This document shows, piece after piece, positions 1 to 12,496 of a stretch of DNA of 64,000 nucleotides. Position numbers and translations under genes: made by a program. Each line of letters begins with the position of its first letter. Position 1 is the stretch's first letter. The DNA is from Trema orientale (taxonomy: Eukaryota; Streptophyta; Magnoliopsida; Rosales; Cannabaceae), in assembly GCA_002914845.1 (NCBI GenBank), contig JXTC01000086.1:197051-261050 (forward strand). The letters run 5' to 3'. The notes under the pieces were generated by a model that saw nothing but the letters and a program-made list of their open reading frames with translations, had not been told where the DNA came from and searched no databases.

Positions 1-329
1 AAAAAGGTGACATGTCATTGAGTTTTTTTTTTTTAGTAATAAATCTGTCATGATAAAAAGATTATCTTTACAATAACAGATTAGATTAGAAGACAAAATT
101 CTTCCAACAGATAATTCTTCAATCCTAAGACTATCCTAACCAAATCAAATGTAACTAATTGACTATGACATTAAGAATAAATGATAAAAAAAAAATACAT
201 CCAACAGTTTCAAACACTGCAATATATCTGACTTTAAAATCTAGAGGTTTATGATCAGCATTCTTGACTTATAGGAGACATTAAAATTTTGATAAAATTT
301 GTGAATGAGACATTTTAATTTAGAGTAAC

Positions 330-731
330 ATTTGTGAATGAGAAATTTTTATCACCATGGGCCATTAGTAGAATCTCTGAGCATAAAAACCTCATTTCTT
401 ATTGTGGGCTAGTGTGAACACAAAAGGGACACCAGAATAAGAGTTATTTAGGTGGTTACTATTCTTTTAGTAGCACCTTGACGGTCCTAGAATAATTATT
501 TTGTGTTAGTTTGGGTCCATTTTCCAAAAAAACTATTTGTGAATGAGAAATTTTTATCATCACGGGCCATTTGTAGAACCTAAGAGCATAAAAACCTCGT
601 TTCTTATTGTGGGCCAGTGTGAACGCAAAAAGGACACCAAAATGGGAGTTATTTAGGTGGTTACTATTCTTTTAGTTTTATCGTGACGGTCCTAGAATAA
701 TCATTTTGTGTTAGTTTGAGTCCATTTTCAA
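330..731. repeat. Direct tandem duplication, two copies of about 200 bp
   Basis: Two head-to-tail copies (about 330-527 and 533-731) share long blocks, for example the stretch beginning gtgaatgagaaatttttatc and the stretch ggtggttactattcttttag. They differ by scattered substitutions, so the duplication is not brand new. No reading frame runs through it. It could be a local duplication or a repeat inside an unrecognised element. Confidence 0.85.
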
Positions 732-907
732 AAAGAACCATTTTAGACCTTGAAAACCAAAACTCAGATAATCTAGGGTTGGTAATCTTACTACTTAAGG
801 AAACTAGGCCTGTTATCTCGAGAACTTGACCTGTTACTTCAAGTAGTTCATCAATTATTAAAAAATGGCATTTTTATAAATTAAATGAGATTTTTTTCAA
901 ACAATTT

Positions 908-1341
908 TAGGGCTTGCTTGGATTCACTTTCAGTTTTTTTTTTTGTTTAAATAAATTAAAAATAGAAGTAAAAGTTTTGTTTTGGGTCTCAAGTTTTAAA
1001 AATAAAAAATATGTTTGATAAACTTTATTTCACTACTTGTTTTCAAAAGTGAACAAGTACAAATAGTGAAAAGAAAGTCATATAGATTTATATTTGTGTA
1101 TATATATGTATGTACATATTTGTATATAAATGTTTGTATGTTCTTTTGTTTTTGAAATTTGTATAAAAAAATAAAGGTATTAGAAATTTTTTGTTACCAC
1201 TTTTTTTTTTAAATTTTTGGTAATAATTTTTAAAAGAAAAAAACAAAAACAAAATTGCTAAGCAAACTTCTAAAAAAAATTTCCACTTTTCTCTTTAAAA
1301 AAATAAAAAATAAAAAATAAAAGTGAATCTAAATAAGCTCT
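908..1341. mobile_element. MITE-like inverted-repeat element
   Basis: The left end, gggcttgcttggattcactt, is mirrored by the right end, whose reverse complement reads gagcttatttagattcactt. The interior is AT-rich and has no coding potential. The ends resemble the ends of many small plant hAT or PIF type MITEs, but no clean target duplication was found, so the superfamily is left open. Confidence 0.5.
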
Positions 1342-1499
1342 TAAAGTCCAAGATATTTTCTATGTTTTTCAAAATTTACCATGTAAAATAAAATTTGCTC
1401 AATAAAAAATTGAACAACTATCGGGCCGAGCCTGACATGTTTGTCTGCCAACCTTATTATATGAAGTCCAATTGCCTGACTTCGCAGGACACTATTGCT

Positions 1500-2290
1500 A
1501 CTCATAGAAAAAAGTGAAAATTACACCTAATACCTGTTTTTTAAAACTTATTTCAAAAATACCCGTTTTTAAAACTTCTTTAAAAAATACCCGTTTTTAT
1601 GGTCCACATTTCATATGAAAAATATACATAGTCCACATTTACAATGTAAATTTTATCCATGAGGTACACATTTCATGTGTAAAATATGAACGGTACACAT
1701 TTTAAAATATTTGCCAATTTTTAATGTAAGTTTTATTCATGAAATGTAGACCACGGTATATATTTAATACATGAAATATATACCGTGGTATACATTTCAT
1801 GTGTAAAACAGTGGTGGTCTATATAGTTTTTCCCTTATTAGACCAACACCACTTATTAGACCCAATTAATTATTTATAATAATCAATTTTCATTTATACC
1901 ATAATACCAATCTTTACCACTTTCTTTTAATCTTATAGCACTTGTTTGGCATTAGCAAAAAATTTACACTCAGTATTCGTTTTTGTTCCTCATAGTTCAT
2001 AAATAACTATTTTTTTTCCTTTAAAAAATACTCGTTTCTTAGGTATATATTTTATGTGTAAAATATATGTGGCATGCATTTGTAATATAAATATATATCG
2101 ATTTTTAAGTAAAATTTTTATTCATGATCTATGATCTGTATACCACGGTATACATTTTATGTATAAAATATTATGGTATACATTTCTCCAAAAATTAGTA
2201 TAAAAACGTGTATTTGTGAAATAAAATAAACAACATATATTTATGAAAATATGCATAAAAAAATGAGTATTTATGTATTTTAACGACTTT
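1500..2290. repeat. AT-rich block with repeated short hairpins
   Basis: A motif like ggtacacatttcatgtgtaa recurs several times between about 1605 and 2165. Around 1750-1790 the words accacggtatatat and atataccgtggt form an inverted pair. Stretches like aaaatacccgttttta are also repeated at the left side. The block may be one decayed foldback element, but its ends are not clear. There is no gene here. Confidence 0.4.
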
Positions 2291-2681
2291 TTCTGAGGTA
2301 TAGTTAGGCTGAGTAGCAGTTTAGAGAATGGTATTTGATTTAGGGTATGACCATAGTAAGGGCCTTGCTTTTGGCCCTACGTAAGGTCATATTTATAAAC
2401 CGTTGTATTCAATTAAATGGTGGTAAGGATTGTCATCTCATATATTTCCAAATACACCTTACAACACCAGATTATTTCTAGCTTAGAAGAAATCAAATGT
2501 TGGATTTATTCACCCTCTCTCTCTTTGACAAAAATATGATACCTCTTTTTTCTTTCCTCCTCTACCACCCAGAACTAAGAAAAATCTGAAGAAAATTAAA
2601 TGAAATTAAGGAGTGATAAATTGGACATGATCTAGCTGAAAATCAACCATGCTTGCTAACAATCTTCCCAAGTGGCCCAAG

Positions 2682-3210
2682 TGTTGGAATATTTTGTATA
2701 GACTACTATAATTACTAGTGATTCACTATATGTCTTAATTAAAGCATGTTACAGATAATTGTGTAATTGTATATCATTTATGCATAGTATTATTAATTGG
2801 GCCATAATGGGATGGCACACATATCTTAATATGTATGAGATCCATGGTTTCACACTCTTCTGGACACGTTGGCCAGCCCATTGGGCCGAGGGTGTGATCT
2901 GCTACAAAGCCCCAGCCCATTCTTGGTGAAAACTGGTCAATGTGATATATAAGGGAGATGAAGCTCCCTTCTTTAGGCGTGGGTTCTTCGGCTGAGACAT
3001 AGAGAGGAGCCAAAGAGTGTGAACACCATAAACCTCTCAACATCCTTCACCATTTTCGCAGCTTGCAAGAGCACCTAGAGAGGACAATGTCCGGTCAAGA
3101 CAGTAGCCCACCATTAGAGGTAACATTCAAGCTTTTGTCCATTTTTGGTCAATATGCTTTAAGCCTTAAATGGATTGATTATTGTTGTTTTTCTGGTTTT
3201 TAAATCAACA
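2682..3210 (+). repeat. 5' LTR of the 2682-9290 element
   Basis: This LTR begins TGTTGGAATATTTTG and ends TAAATCAACA. A TATA-like stretch (gtgatatataaggg, near 2941) fits a promoter at the U3/R border. The matching copy is at 8751-9290. Confidence 0.93.
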
Positions 3211-3211
3211 A

Positions 3212-3225
3212 TTGGTATCAGAGCA
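3212..3225 (+). promoter_or_regulatory. Retrotransposon primer-binding site (tRNA-iMet type)
   Basis: The sequence ttggtatcagagca lies two bases after the left LTR. TGGTATCAGAGC is the well-known plant LTR-element primer site complementary to the 3' end of initiator methionine tRNA. It fixes the plus-strand orientation of the element. Confidence 0.9.
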
Positions 3226-3663
3226 ACTCCATTTAACTTAGAGCTATTACTTTGGTTGGTTTTAAAATTTTTTTCAGAAATTTTCGGGTTTTTTCGTATA
3301 TATATACCCATTTATTCCGAAAATTATTTTGGATACAAACAATCGTCATTTTTCATTATTGATGACAAATATGTATTGTGGGCATCATATTCATGGTGTT
3401 TAAGTGTTTTTTAGCTGCCTTGTTTTCAGTTTTCTTAAACTGTTAAAAGCTTGAAAATGGCCATTTTTTTGCCAATTTTTCTGCACCTTTTTGGAGCATT
3501 ATTTTCCCAAATAAATGTTATAAAATCATTGGAAATGAAATTTGGAACAAAACCTAACAAAAATCGTCGAAAACGGAGCATCGGAGGCCAAGATATGGCC
3601 GGATCGGGTCCAGAGGGTCCGAACCGGGTCGGACGGACCCGGCTGGAGGTCAGGGACGACTCC

Positions 3664-3945
3664 GTATGACGTGTCGTTCGGCCTCTGTCAGGCAAAAAAT
3701 GACACGTCATTTTCCTCAAGGAAGAGTGGCTGTCGTTGTACAAAAACGACATGTCGTTTTGTTCATAACAAAAATGACATGTTGTTTGACTTGCTGGTTA
3801 GCTGTCGTTTGTGAAAAACGACATGTCGTTTGGTTCACTCCAAAAAAATGGCTTGTCGTTTATCTTTGTTCTTGGCTATCGTTTCATACGAAAACGACAC
3901 GTCATTTTATTTTTGGCTAGGGCCAAAACGACATGTCGTTTGTTG
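3664..3945 (+). repeat. Cluster of about eight short palindromes in the leader of the LTR element
   Basis: The perfect palindrome AACGACATGTCGTT occurs exactly three times (near 3745, 3815 and 3927). About five degenerate forms of the same dyad are also present (near 3668, 3698, 3775, 3850 and 3893). Spacing is about 30-50 bp with unrelated spacers. The flanking 3580-3680 stretch is unusually GC-rich for this window. Each copy could fold as an RNA hairpin. Confidence 0.85.
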
Positions 3946-6900
3946 TGCCCAGATTAAAAAAAAAAAAAGAAACGACTGCTTACCTTTTGTGCGTGTGCAG
4001 GGGCATTTTCGTCCGTAGTTTTCGACATTTTGCTCCATTTTTTATTTCCTAATTATTTGTGTGATTATTTATTAATTTTGGCCATTATTAAAAGTTTTAT
4101 TAAATTATTACACTTTTTTGCATATTGTTTTAAATAACAAATCTCACAATTTTGAATTAAATCATTTCCTAGGCATTATTATATGCATATTTAGGCCATC
4201 TTAGACCATGTCTAGTTATATGTTAATATATTTAATTTAACATTACACATGGTTATGTACATATTTTGATAATTATGCCATTCATGATTATACGCATATT
4301 TTGGATGATTTTATGTATTGAGTTTCATTTTGAAAAATTTTCATATTATATGACATAATTAATTGTGAGATAGTGACAATCGTGAGAGTTTATGTACTCA
4401 CCTATCGTGAGGCTAAACTTGTCAAATTATCGAACATAGTTGCATCAATTATTATATTCTCACTTTTGGCCAATTTTGAGCATATTCTTATTCCATATGT
4501 TGTTGTCATATACCGTATTTTATTATTAGAAAATTCATTATAAATAACAAATAAATGTTGGCATATTATATGGATAATTAATGAATCATTGCTTATCTTT
4601 GTGCATTTTTTTTAATGATTATTATTACTTGATAATATAAATGCATGATTGGCCATGTTTGAATTTTGTGAGATTTTGACCGATTCTGAATGTTTCTATA
4701 CTTGCCTGTCGTAAGTTGAGCATGTCAGATTATTAATGAAAGAATTGTGATTATTGTTGTTTATTCTCTCTTAATTGATCACAATTAATACTATAGTCTA
4801 TACGCATAATTAAGTTATCATGTCGATAATTTTATTATTTTGGTATGATGCTTAGATTGGTGAAGGAAGTGCATTGAATGTCATGAACCGCACAATCTTT
4901 GTTGTCCTGTCGATAGCAGATTAATGCATTTGATTGTGGTATTTGGTGCATGGTCCTTACCTGCGCATGAGTCCTTATTTTGTTTAAGGGACTCTAGCAC
5001 ACAACGATCGCGTAATTGATTTGATCATTGGGAAAGCTGAGAGGAAGAGCAAATAGCATGATCTTAGTTTTTACATGCATATTAGTGATATTGCTCTTAG
5101 TTATTTCCTCTAATTTTTGGCAATCCTTGAATTATCTGCCATTTTGATGCTGAATGGAACTATTATATTTGATTACATTGATCTCGCACTTAGTATGATA
5201 AAGTAAATGGACTAGGCCTTGTGAGTTTGTGCAACTCTTAAATCCACTATTTATAGTCTGTTGATGCCATGAAACTTCATGATGAGTGGGAGTATTTAAA
5301 GAGGTGTTCTTTAAGGTTAATGAGGTATTTATGGAATAATTGGTTTGAGACAGCTTTTGAGGATAAGATCGCTTTGATAAAATGTTTTCTGGATATTATG
5401 GCTCATAGGAATTGGTATGGATTATTAAGAGAACTCTTCCATCTCTAGTTTGTTTCGATTACATCAAGTCATGATGTTTCGGAAGAAACAATTGATTAGA
5501 GACAAGACTTGACCGTTATGAGAAGTAATCAACTTAGATGAGTTAACAATAATGCTTGTTGGGGAAGAGGATGACATAAATAATAGAATATCATTGATGG
5601 AGATTAAGTTTCAACTGGTCTTAGAACAACATGTGCACTTAGTGGTAAATATCATCTTAAAGTTGATACTTTGGAGATAGTCAGATTATGACTAGGCTTT
5701 TAATATTTCTTGGGATTATATGTACTTGTCTACATCCTTTTTCGACCTAGAGCACTTCGATTTTGATATCTTTTTTGGGTGATTGGGATATACTTTTCTT
5801 TCGGAATTGAAAAATAAATTATACTATTAATGATCCTAAATATCTGAGAGATGAAAATCTTACATATTGTAGTATAAGAATTGGATTACGATTCTAGATT
5901 TTCAAATGGAAAGATTAATAGTAAGATTCTTATGGTGTATTACAAGTTTCTCATCCAAGATTGTTGTGCACATGTTTGTTGCTTCAATGATTAATAAACT
6001 GTCATGGTTGTAAGAGTAAGATTAATACTTGTGCAATTTTCCCTGGAATTAATCTATACCGAGTTTTTGGACCATTGATTCCTTCGTTTATAAGAGGTTA
6101 AAGAAGACTATGGGTCTTTGTGGATAACCACTCGTATTATGGTCACATTGAGCTTATTACTCTAAAAGGTCTTACTTATGGAAAATTGATTAAAGCGATC
6201 AAGTCTGACTATGGTGGTTATTATGAGAGAGACCATAAGATGGAATATAATCTTAAACCTTTTGCAAGATATTTCCAAGAATGTGATATTGATCGGTATT
6301 ATGGATAATAATTGGATCCCCTGGATACTATAGTGTTGCAAAAGGGCGTAAATCACATGTTTCTTGATACTATGTGATATCTTTTGAGGATTGATTTATG
6401 ATGATTCATACGTGATTAAAGGATTATGGATTTGATTATCCATCTTATAATACCATAATGATTGAATCAGATGAAGCTGTCGATTTTATTGATGTTTGTG
6501 GTACTAGTCACGGGCTATGGGAGATTTTATTCGATGAAGAATTTTTTGTGTTTTAATCTCCATTCTTGTTATTTCCGCTGCAATTGTTTGGCCCTATGAT
6601 TAACCAAAAAAATATAGTCACTCGTGTTATATCTATTGATCTGGAGATACCTAATGACTTTATATGTGAATGAAGAGATATGTATTTTTTGATGAGATTA
6701 TGGTGATTTGATATACCTGTAATGTTTGGAGACTTTATAGTTTATTGGCAGGAACACGAGTTTGACATTGATTATACCTCTAATATGATAATCTACTAGT
6801 GAGCCATTAGCAGTTTTCAGTTCTTATTGTGGATGACACCATGAATGGTGAGATGAATTCCGACTCTTTTGGAAATGTGGGCCTTGGCTGAATTTGACAA

Positions 6901-8750
6901 TAATTTTTAACCCATTGGATGGATGGATATAAATGTCTAAGGCCAAGCGCAATTATGAATTTTAAGTGGGAAGTATAAGCAAGTTTTCCAGCTAAGGATT
7001 TTAGCGAATGAAAAGAATAGGTTATGGAGATGCCTTCTCATTAGTTTCCACTAAAGATACCTTACTGGTTTTGTGGTAGTTATTACTGTGTTAACTTGAA
7101 ACTTCAACAAGTGGACATGAGAACTACTTTTTGAATAAAGTTTGAGTATTTTCATGGCTTCACTGATTGGTTTTGAGATTATTGGTAATGAACATCTAAT
7201 TTATTAGATCCATATTTTTTGGTTATGAATTGAAACTAGCATAACATAGTGGTATTACTTTTTTTTTTTGATGAGATTGTCACCATTAGTGTGATTTGGA
7301 GAACGTTGTTGATCAATGTGCGTATGTAAAAGTCAGCGGGAGCGTCTACATATTCATGATGATATACGTTATAGATATTGTACTCGCATTTAAAGATTCT
7401 GACCTGATATGTGAGACAAATAATTGTTGATTAGTCATATAGATATAAAGAATCTCGGAAAAGCCTCGTATGTTCTAGGTATATAGGTTTTTCATATGGT
7501 ACTAATGGCATTTTTTGGTTTGTCTCAAAGAACCTACATTAATCAAGTTCTTTATAGAGATCCAGTTCTGAATGTTGTTACTCTTGCTAAAAAGTACTAA
7601 TTCTGAAATGTGACAATTATAAAAGGCTGAAAGTCCACTAATTGTTTTGAGAGAGATCATATAAGATTAGTCCCTATGCGTCTACTATTAACAGCCTGAT
7701 GTATATACACTCAAGCACGTACATGCTATGACATTATATTTATTCTTGAGCATGTTGGTTGAGTACTTGAGTGATCCTTTTGGGTACCCAAGATCTTATC
7801 TCGTGATTGATTCATCGGCGAATCCACATTCCTGACATAGTTGGATCTTGTGACGCCGAGGTTGTAGGCTGCATGGATGATAAAAGTCCATCCATATGTA
7901 TATTATGATGATGGTAGGAAGAGCTATGATGTAATTTTGTATCAATTGGACACTTACAGCTGAGTTGTTTTGGGATTTAGTATCAATTGGACATTTACAG
8001 CTACTTCGCCCATCGAGGCAGAATCTTTATGGCGTGTTATGAGGCTGCTAGTTATGAAATTTTATTGTGGAATCTTGTTTCAGTATTCAGAGTAGTTTAC
8101 TCTATTTTTTTGAGGTTGCTGAAACTTTATGGTTATGATTCTACAACTCTATCTTTCTCTTGGAAGTTGAGAAGCATTGTTAGCTCCAATTTTATTGATA
8201 TACAGTTTCTTTTTTGTTAGATAGAAAGTTGTAGCACCCTCATTTCTGTGAAAACATGCGTACAGATAACATGTTGGCGAATTCACTAGTGAAAGGCTGA
8301 TTTTTGTGTATTTTTGAGAACATGCATACCATGAGGTACTGTTAGTAGCCTTAGTTATACTGAACTAGTGAGAACTTATTACCATCTATGTATGATGAAT
8401 ATGTTATTAATTGATATGGATTGCTTATGTTTTACGTAATACATGCATGATCATATGGATCCTAGTCACTTTTTATGATGTGAGTACACACGTTTATTTG
8501 ATGAGTGACATGTTAATTAGAGACATCCCGTTTTAGTCTCAGTATGTATAATGTTAGTGGATCTATATATGAAAGTTGTCGCCATGTTCTGTGAATCTCC
8601 TGCGCCTAATTATGTATGATGCTTGTATCCTATCGATTCAGTATTATGCATGATTAGTTTTGGTTATTCATATTTGTGAGAGATTCTTATATTTTGACAT
8701 ATTATGGTTAAGTGAGTATTTTGTATGATTATACTGTCCAAGTAGGAAAA

Positions 8751-9290
8751 TGTTGGAATATTTTGTATCGACTACTATAATCACTAATGACTCACTATAT
8801 GTCTTAATTAAAGCATTTTATAGATAATTGTGTAATTGTATAATATTTATGCATAGTATTACTAATTAGGTCATAATGGGACGGCACACATATCTTAGTA
8901 TGTATGAGGTCTATGGTTTTATACTCTTCTGGATACCTTGGCCAGCCCATTGGGCCGAAGGTGTGATCTGCTACAAAGCCCACCAGCCCATTCTTGGTGA
9001 AAACTGGTCAACGACCAGTTTGTGATATATAAGGGAGACGAAGCTCCCTTCTTTGGGCGTGGGTTCTTCGGCTGAGACATAGAGAGGAGCCAAAGAGTGT
9101 GAACACCATAAACCCCTCAACATCCTTCACCATTTTCGCCACTTGCAGGAGCACCTAGAGAGGACAATGTCCGGTCAAGACAGCAGCTCACCGTTAGAGG
9201 TAACATTCAAGTTTTTGTCCATTTTTGGTCAATATGCTTTAAACCTTAAATGGATTGATTATTGTTGTTTTTCTGGTTTTTAAATCAACA
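8751..9290 (+). repeat. 3' LTR of the 2682-9290 element
   Basis: This is a near copy of 2682-3210 with an extra 11 bases in the middle. A short purine-rich tract (agtaggaaaa) precedes it, where the polypurine tract is expected. CCAAG follows directly as the target duplication. Confidence 0.93.
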
Positions 9291-9295
9291 CCAAG

Positions 9296-10440
9296 TAGTA
9301 TTATTAATTTTATTCTCAACCTAAAAACTCATTATCAATTGTTTCCAAGGAAAATCGTAAGAAAGCAACAAAAACAAATTAATTTTTCTTAAGGATAAGC
9401 AAAGGAATATAAATAGCAATGATGCCTTGATTTTATACGGGGCTTTGCTATAAGTTACAGCTTTTAAGAAGCCGAATGATTTTAGACATGGAATCTGGAT
9501 TCTATATGGCTGGAAAGCAAGAAACAATTTGCATTTTTGACCTTTTTTCCTTCCCGTAGAGTTCAGACAATGTCCCCTTACTCCCACCAGCGGCGATCTT
9601 GTCCCCACGTTCTTGCTTGCCAAAGGCAGTAAAAATCCCAAATCAAACTGCAAATGTGAATGGATGTAAAGACATATACACTAATGGAGCATTACCAAAA
9701 TAAGTCTATATCTGATTCTCTTTTCTTTCTTTCTTTAAAAATAAAACATAATTAATGGGCATTACCAAAATACCATAATATCCCTTTCCAATTTCAGAAA
9801 CCCAGAATTTTAATTTAAAAATACTCTCTCAATTTCATCCCAATAATCCTTTTATGCGGTGTGGAAGTAGAGGGTCCCTTGCCCAATATTGAAACCGGTA
9901 ATTTTTCAAATATATATCTAGCAAGACTTTTTCTAATTTTTCTTCCCCTTTTTTTTTTCCCCCCCTTCCTAATGCAATGATGGGATAGGAATAAAGGATG
10001 ATGAACAAAGATCTATGCAGCAAATAATTTTCCTTTTCTTTCTTTCACCTTAAATCCAGTATAAAAATATGGACTGATTCCTTATTTGAGTAATATTGCC
10101 TAACGTTCATTGACACTGATAGTGCATCAATGCCTGTCAGGTCAACTTTTTTTTTTTTTTGGAAACTTTTCAGAACTTTTTCCTTTTATTTATCTTTTTG
10201 ACTTTTATGTCATTTCCATTTCATGTGTGCTACCATTTTATTTTTTGAAAATAATGTGCTACCATTTTTGAACATTAGCAATAACAAATCTTTAATCACA
10301 CTATTAAATATTGTTTTGTTAATTTTAAAAAAACATGTGAAAATATCTTTTTTCACACTACTTCTAATTTTCACTTGTTTAGGATACCTACAATATAAGA
10401 ATCTTAAAAAATTACTGAAATTCTTAAATTATATTATAAC
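9296..10440. other. Gene-free AT-rich stretch
   Basis: No supported gene. The longest open frame (9321-9653, minus, 110 residues) has no recognisable domain. There are poly-T and poly-C runs around 9945-9968 and a T-run at 10148-10160. The two halves of 9690-9790 share the phrase cattaccaaaata. Confidence 0.5.
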
Positions 10441-10459
10441 TCTCCGACTCGTCTAATTT

Positions 10460-11450
10460 TATGGATACCATAGGTAATATGGTAGGATATCTTAGTATCT
10501 AGGACAAATATTTTTTTCCTTTTTGAAAGACAATTTCACAAATACTTTTTAATTTTTCAGAAAATCTTAAATACCATAAGTAATTTTGATATGATATCTT
10601 TATATCTTGGACAAATAATTTTTTTTTTGAGATAGCTTTTACTTTTGTTTTTATATAGTAGAAAAAGAGAGTTAAAGTCATAACTTTCAGTATACTGTTT
10701 GAATGATATATTTGAAAATTTAATTTTAAGATCTAAATATTATTTTTTTGGTCATTTATTTAAATGATTACCAAATATTGAAATATAAATTTTCATTAAA
10801 AAAAAAATTCTTTATTTACTTTGAAGCTCTTCTTAGAGAAACCATATGAATCTAGCTTTATTTGGAGGAGCTTTCTGAGCTCAAAAGCTTTTTTTGATAT
10901 TTTACCCAAACAGACTCAGAAGCTGCCTTTGGACTGAAGAAGCCAAAAAATAACTTCTAAAAGCCATGCCAAATAGGCCCATAAAGTAACTTTGTAAGTT
11001 TTTTTTTAAAGATAAAAGAATACATAACACTCTTTCCCTTATATCAATACCATCAGTAACCTAATAACATACCTATGGAAAACTTTTTTTTCTCCTATTT
11101 ACCTTGATACGAAGGTAACCTAGTTGGATACCTATGTAGTATGTCCTATGAAAATATTTCTTTGTTTTTTCCTCCCTCAATTTACTTGGATACAATACAT
11201 AACCTAGTAGGATACATGTGCTAATAGTTTTTTTTTTCCTCCTATTTTACTAAGATACCCAGATAACTACGTTGGATATATATGATAACATTTTTTTTCT
11301 TTATTTATTTTTTCACAATTCACCTAGATATCATAAGTAATATAGTAGGATACTTGTGGTTAATTTTTCCTCCTAATTCATCCAAATACCAAGGTAACAT
11401 AGTTGGATACCTATCGTAATATTTTTTTTTTTCAATTTGCATGAATACTT
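10460..11450. repeat. Diverged tandem repeat, units of about 60-80 bp
   Basis: At least six units are readable, starting near 11046, 11107, 11190, 11255, 11328 and 11386. Two more outlying copies lie near 10463 and 10571. Each unit runs roughly as ATACCAnAGGTAACCTAGT, then TGGATACCTATGGTAATA, then a T-rich run and TCCTCCTAATTTACCT. The copies are strongly diverged, which suggests an old minisatellite-like array. It is not coding. Confidence 0.75.
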
Positions 11451-11997
11451 ATGGTAATTCACATAATTCTCACCGAATTCCAAGAGCCATAAAAAATTTG
11501 GTATCATGAAGAAAAGCTATTTTCACATTCGAAAGAAGAGCTTAGTAGTTAGAATATGTACGAAGAATCACTTGATTCGAATTTTTGTTCAAGATTCATG
11601 AGCTAAAAAAATAACTTGTTGGATATTATATTATCAATTAAGGATACCAGGAACATCATACCTAGTTTGGATATCTACTTCCATTTTAATATAAGAATAA
11701 ACTAAAATTAAAACTTTAATTTTGTTGCCATAAATTTTGTTTTTAGAATTTAGGCCAATTTATAAAATTTAGGTGTTAAAAACAATAACAATAAAAAAAA
11801 TAACGATAACACAAAGAGAATTTCGAAAAAAATTAATGAAAAAAAATGAACATAAAAAGTAATAATAAAGTTAATGTATATCACAAAATTTCAAGCAAAA
11901 TGGAATTCGACAAAAAAAAAAAAACAAACAAACAAAAAGATGCACAAAGAAGGGTATACTAACGATTAAATAGCAAAAAAATAAAAATAGAAAAAGC

Positions 11998-12066
11998 ACG
12001 TGTCAGCGTTCCTGAGACCTTCTGACACGTGCATGTCGCACGCCGTTCCGCATGACGGCGCACGTT
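11998..12066. repeat. Two adjacent GC-rich inverted repeats with G-box cores
   Basis: CACGTGTCAG at 11998 is mirrored by CTGACACGTG about 15 bases later, giving perfect 10-bp arms that each contain the G-box CACGTG. Directly after it, CGCCGT and ACGGCG form a second hairpin. The surroundings are extremely AT-rich, so this island stands out. It may be the centre or end of a decayed transposable element; a regulatory role is not shown. Confidence 0.6.
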
Positions 12067-12496
12067 GATTTTAATCAATTAACATTTTATTTTTTAAAAA
12101 CTTTATCTAATCACGCATCATATCAGCTTGAAAAAGGGGAAAGATTTTTAAATAAGTCGTATTGCACTAGAGAAGTCGTATTTTACTAAAATAGCCAAGA
12201 TTTTTACCTAAAAACCATATAAGATCTAATTTCCTCAAGAAGTTATCATTTTATACAAAAAAAAAAAAGAAACTTAATTGAAATAATACAACAAAAGAAT
12301 GCAAGAAATATAGTTAGAAGTACAACAATTACAAACTACTTCAGTTCTTTATTTGAAATAACATTAATCAGAAAGTATATATGTGAAATAAATTAACAAG
12401 GAATAATCTAATTAAAAACAATTAACAAGGATTAGCAATTGACGTTATAAGTTTGTAAAATTTTGCTTGGAGAAAATTTGTTCACCATCTATAATT

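Larger units (their letters stand above)
2682..9290 (+). mobile_element. Complete LTR retrotransposon without recognisable gag/pol (LARD-like, non-autonomous)
   Basis: Two long terminal repeats (2682-3210 and 8751-9290) start with TGTTGG and end with CA. They bound a 5.5-kb interior and are flanked by the perfect 5-bp target duplication CCAAG (2677-2681 and 9291-9295). A primer-binding site complementary to initiator methionine tRNA begins right after the left LTR, which is usual for Copia-type elements. The longest reading frames inside are under 110 residues and none resembles gag, protease, integrase or reverse transcriptase. It therefore looks like a structurally whole but non-coding derivative that relied on enzymes from another element. 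A hand alignment gives about 35 substitutions over roughly 530 bp plus two small indels (about 93% identity). That suggests an insertion a few million years old at usual plant rates. Confidence 0.93.

Noticed and set aside
3664-3945. Regularly spaced palindromes resembling a CRISPR array
   Set aside because: Repeats are degenerate, only 14 bp, unevenly spaced, and lie inside a plant LTR element.
6120-6356. Frames on both strands inside the non-coding LTR element, considered as gag or pol remains
   Set aside because: No conserved retroelement motif was visible in either frame.
9321-9653. 110-residue open frame on the minus strand
   Set aside because: No recognisable domain, composition shaped by AT-rich sequence, and no splice or promoter context; not enough to call a gene.
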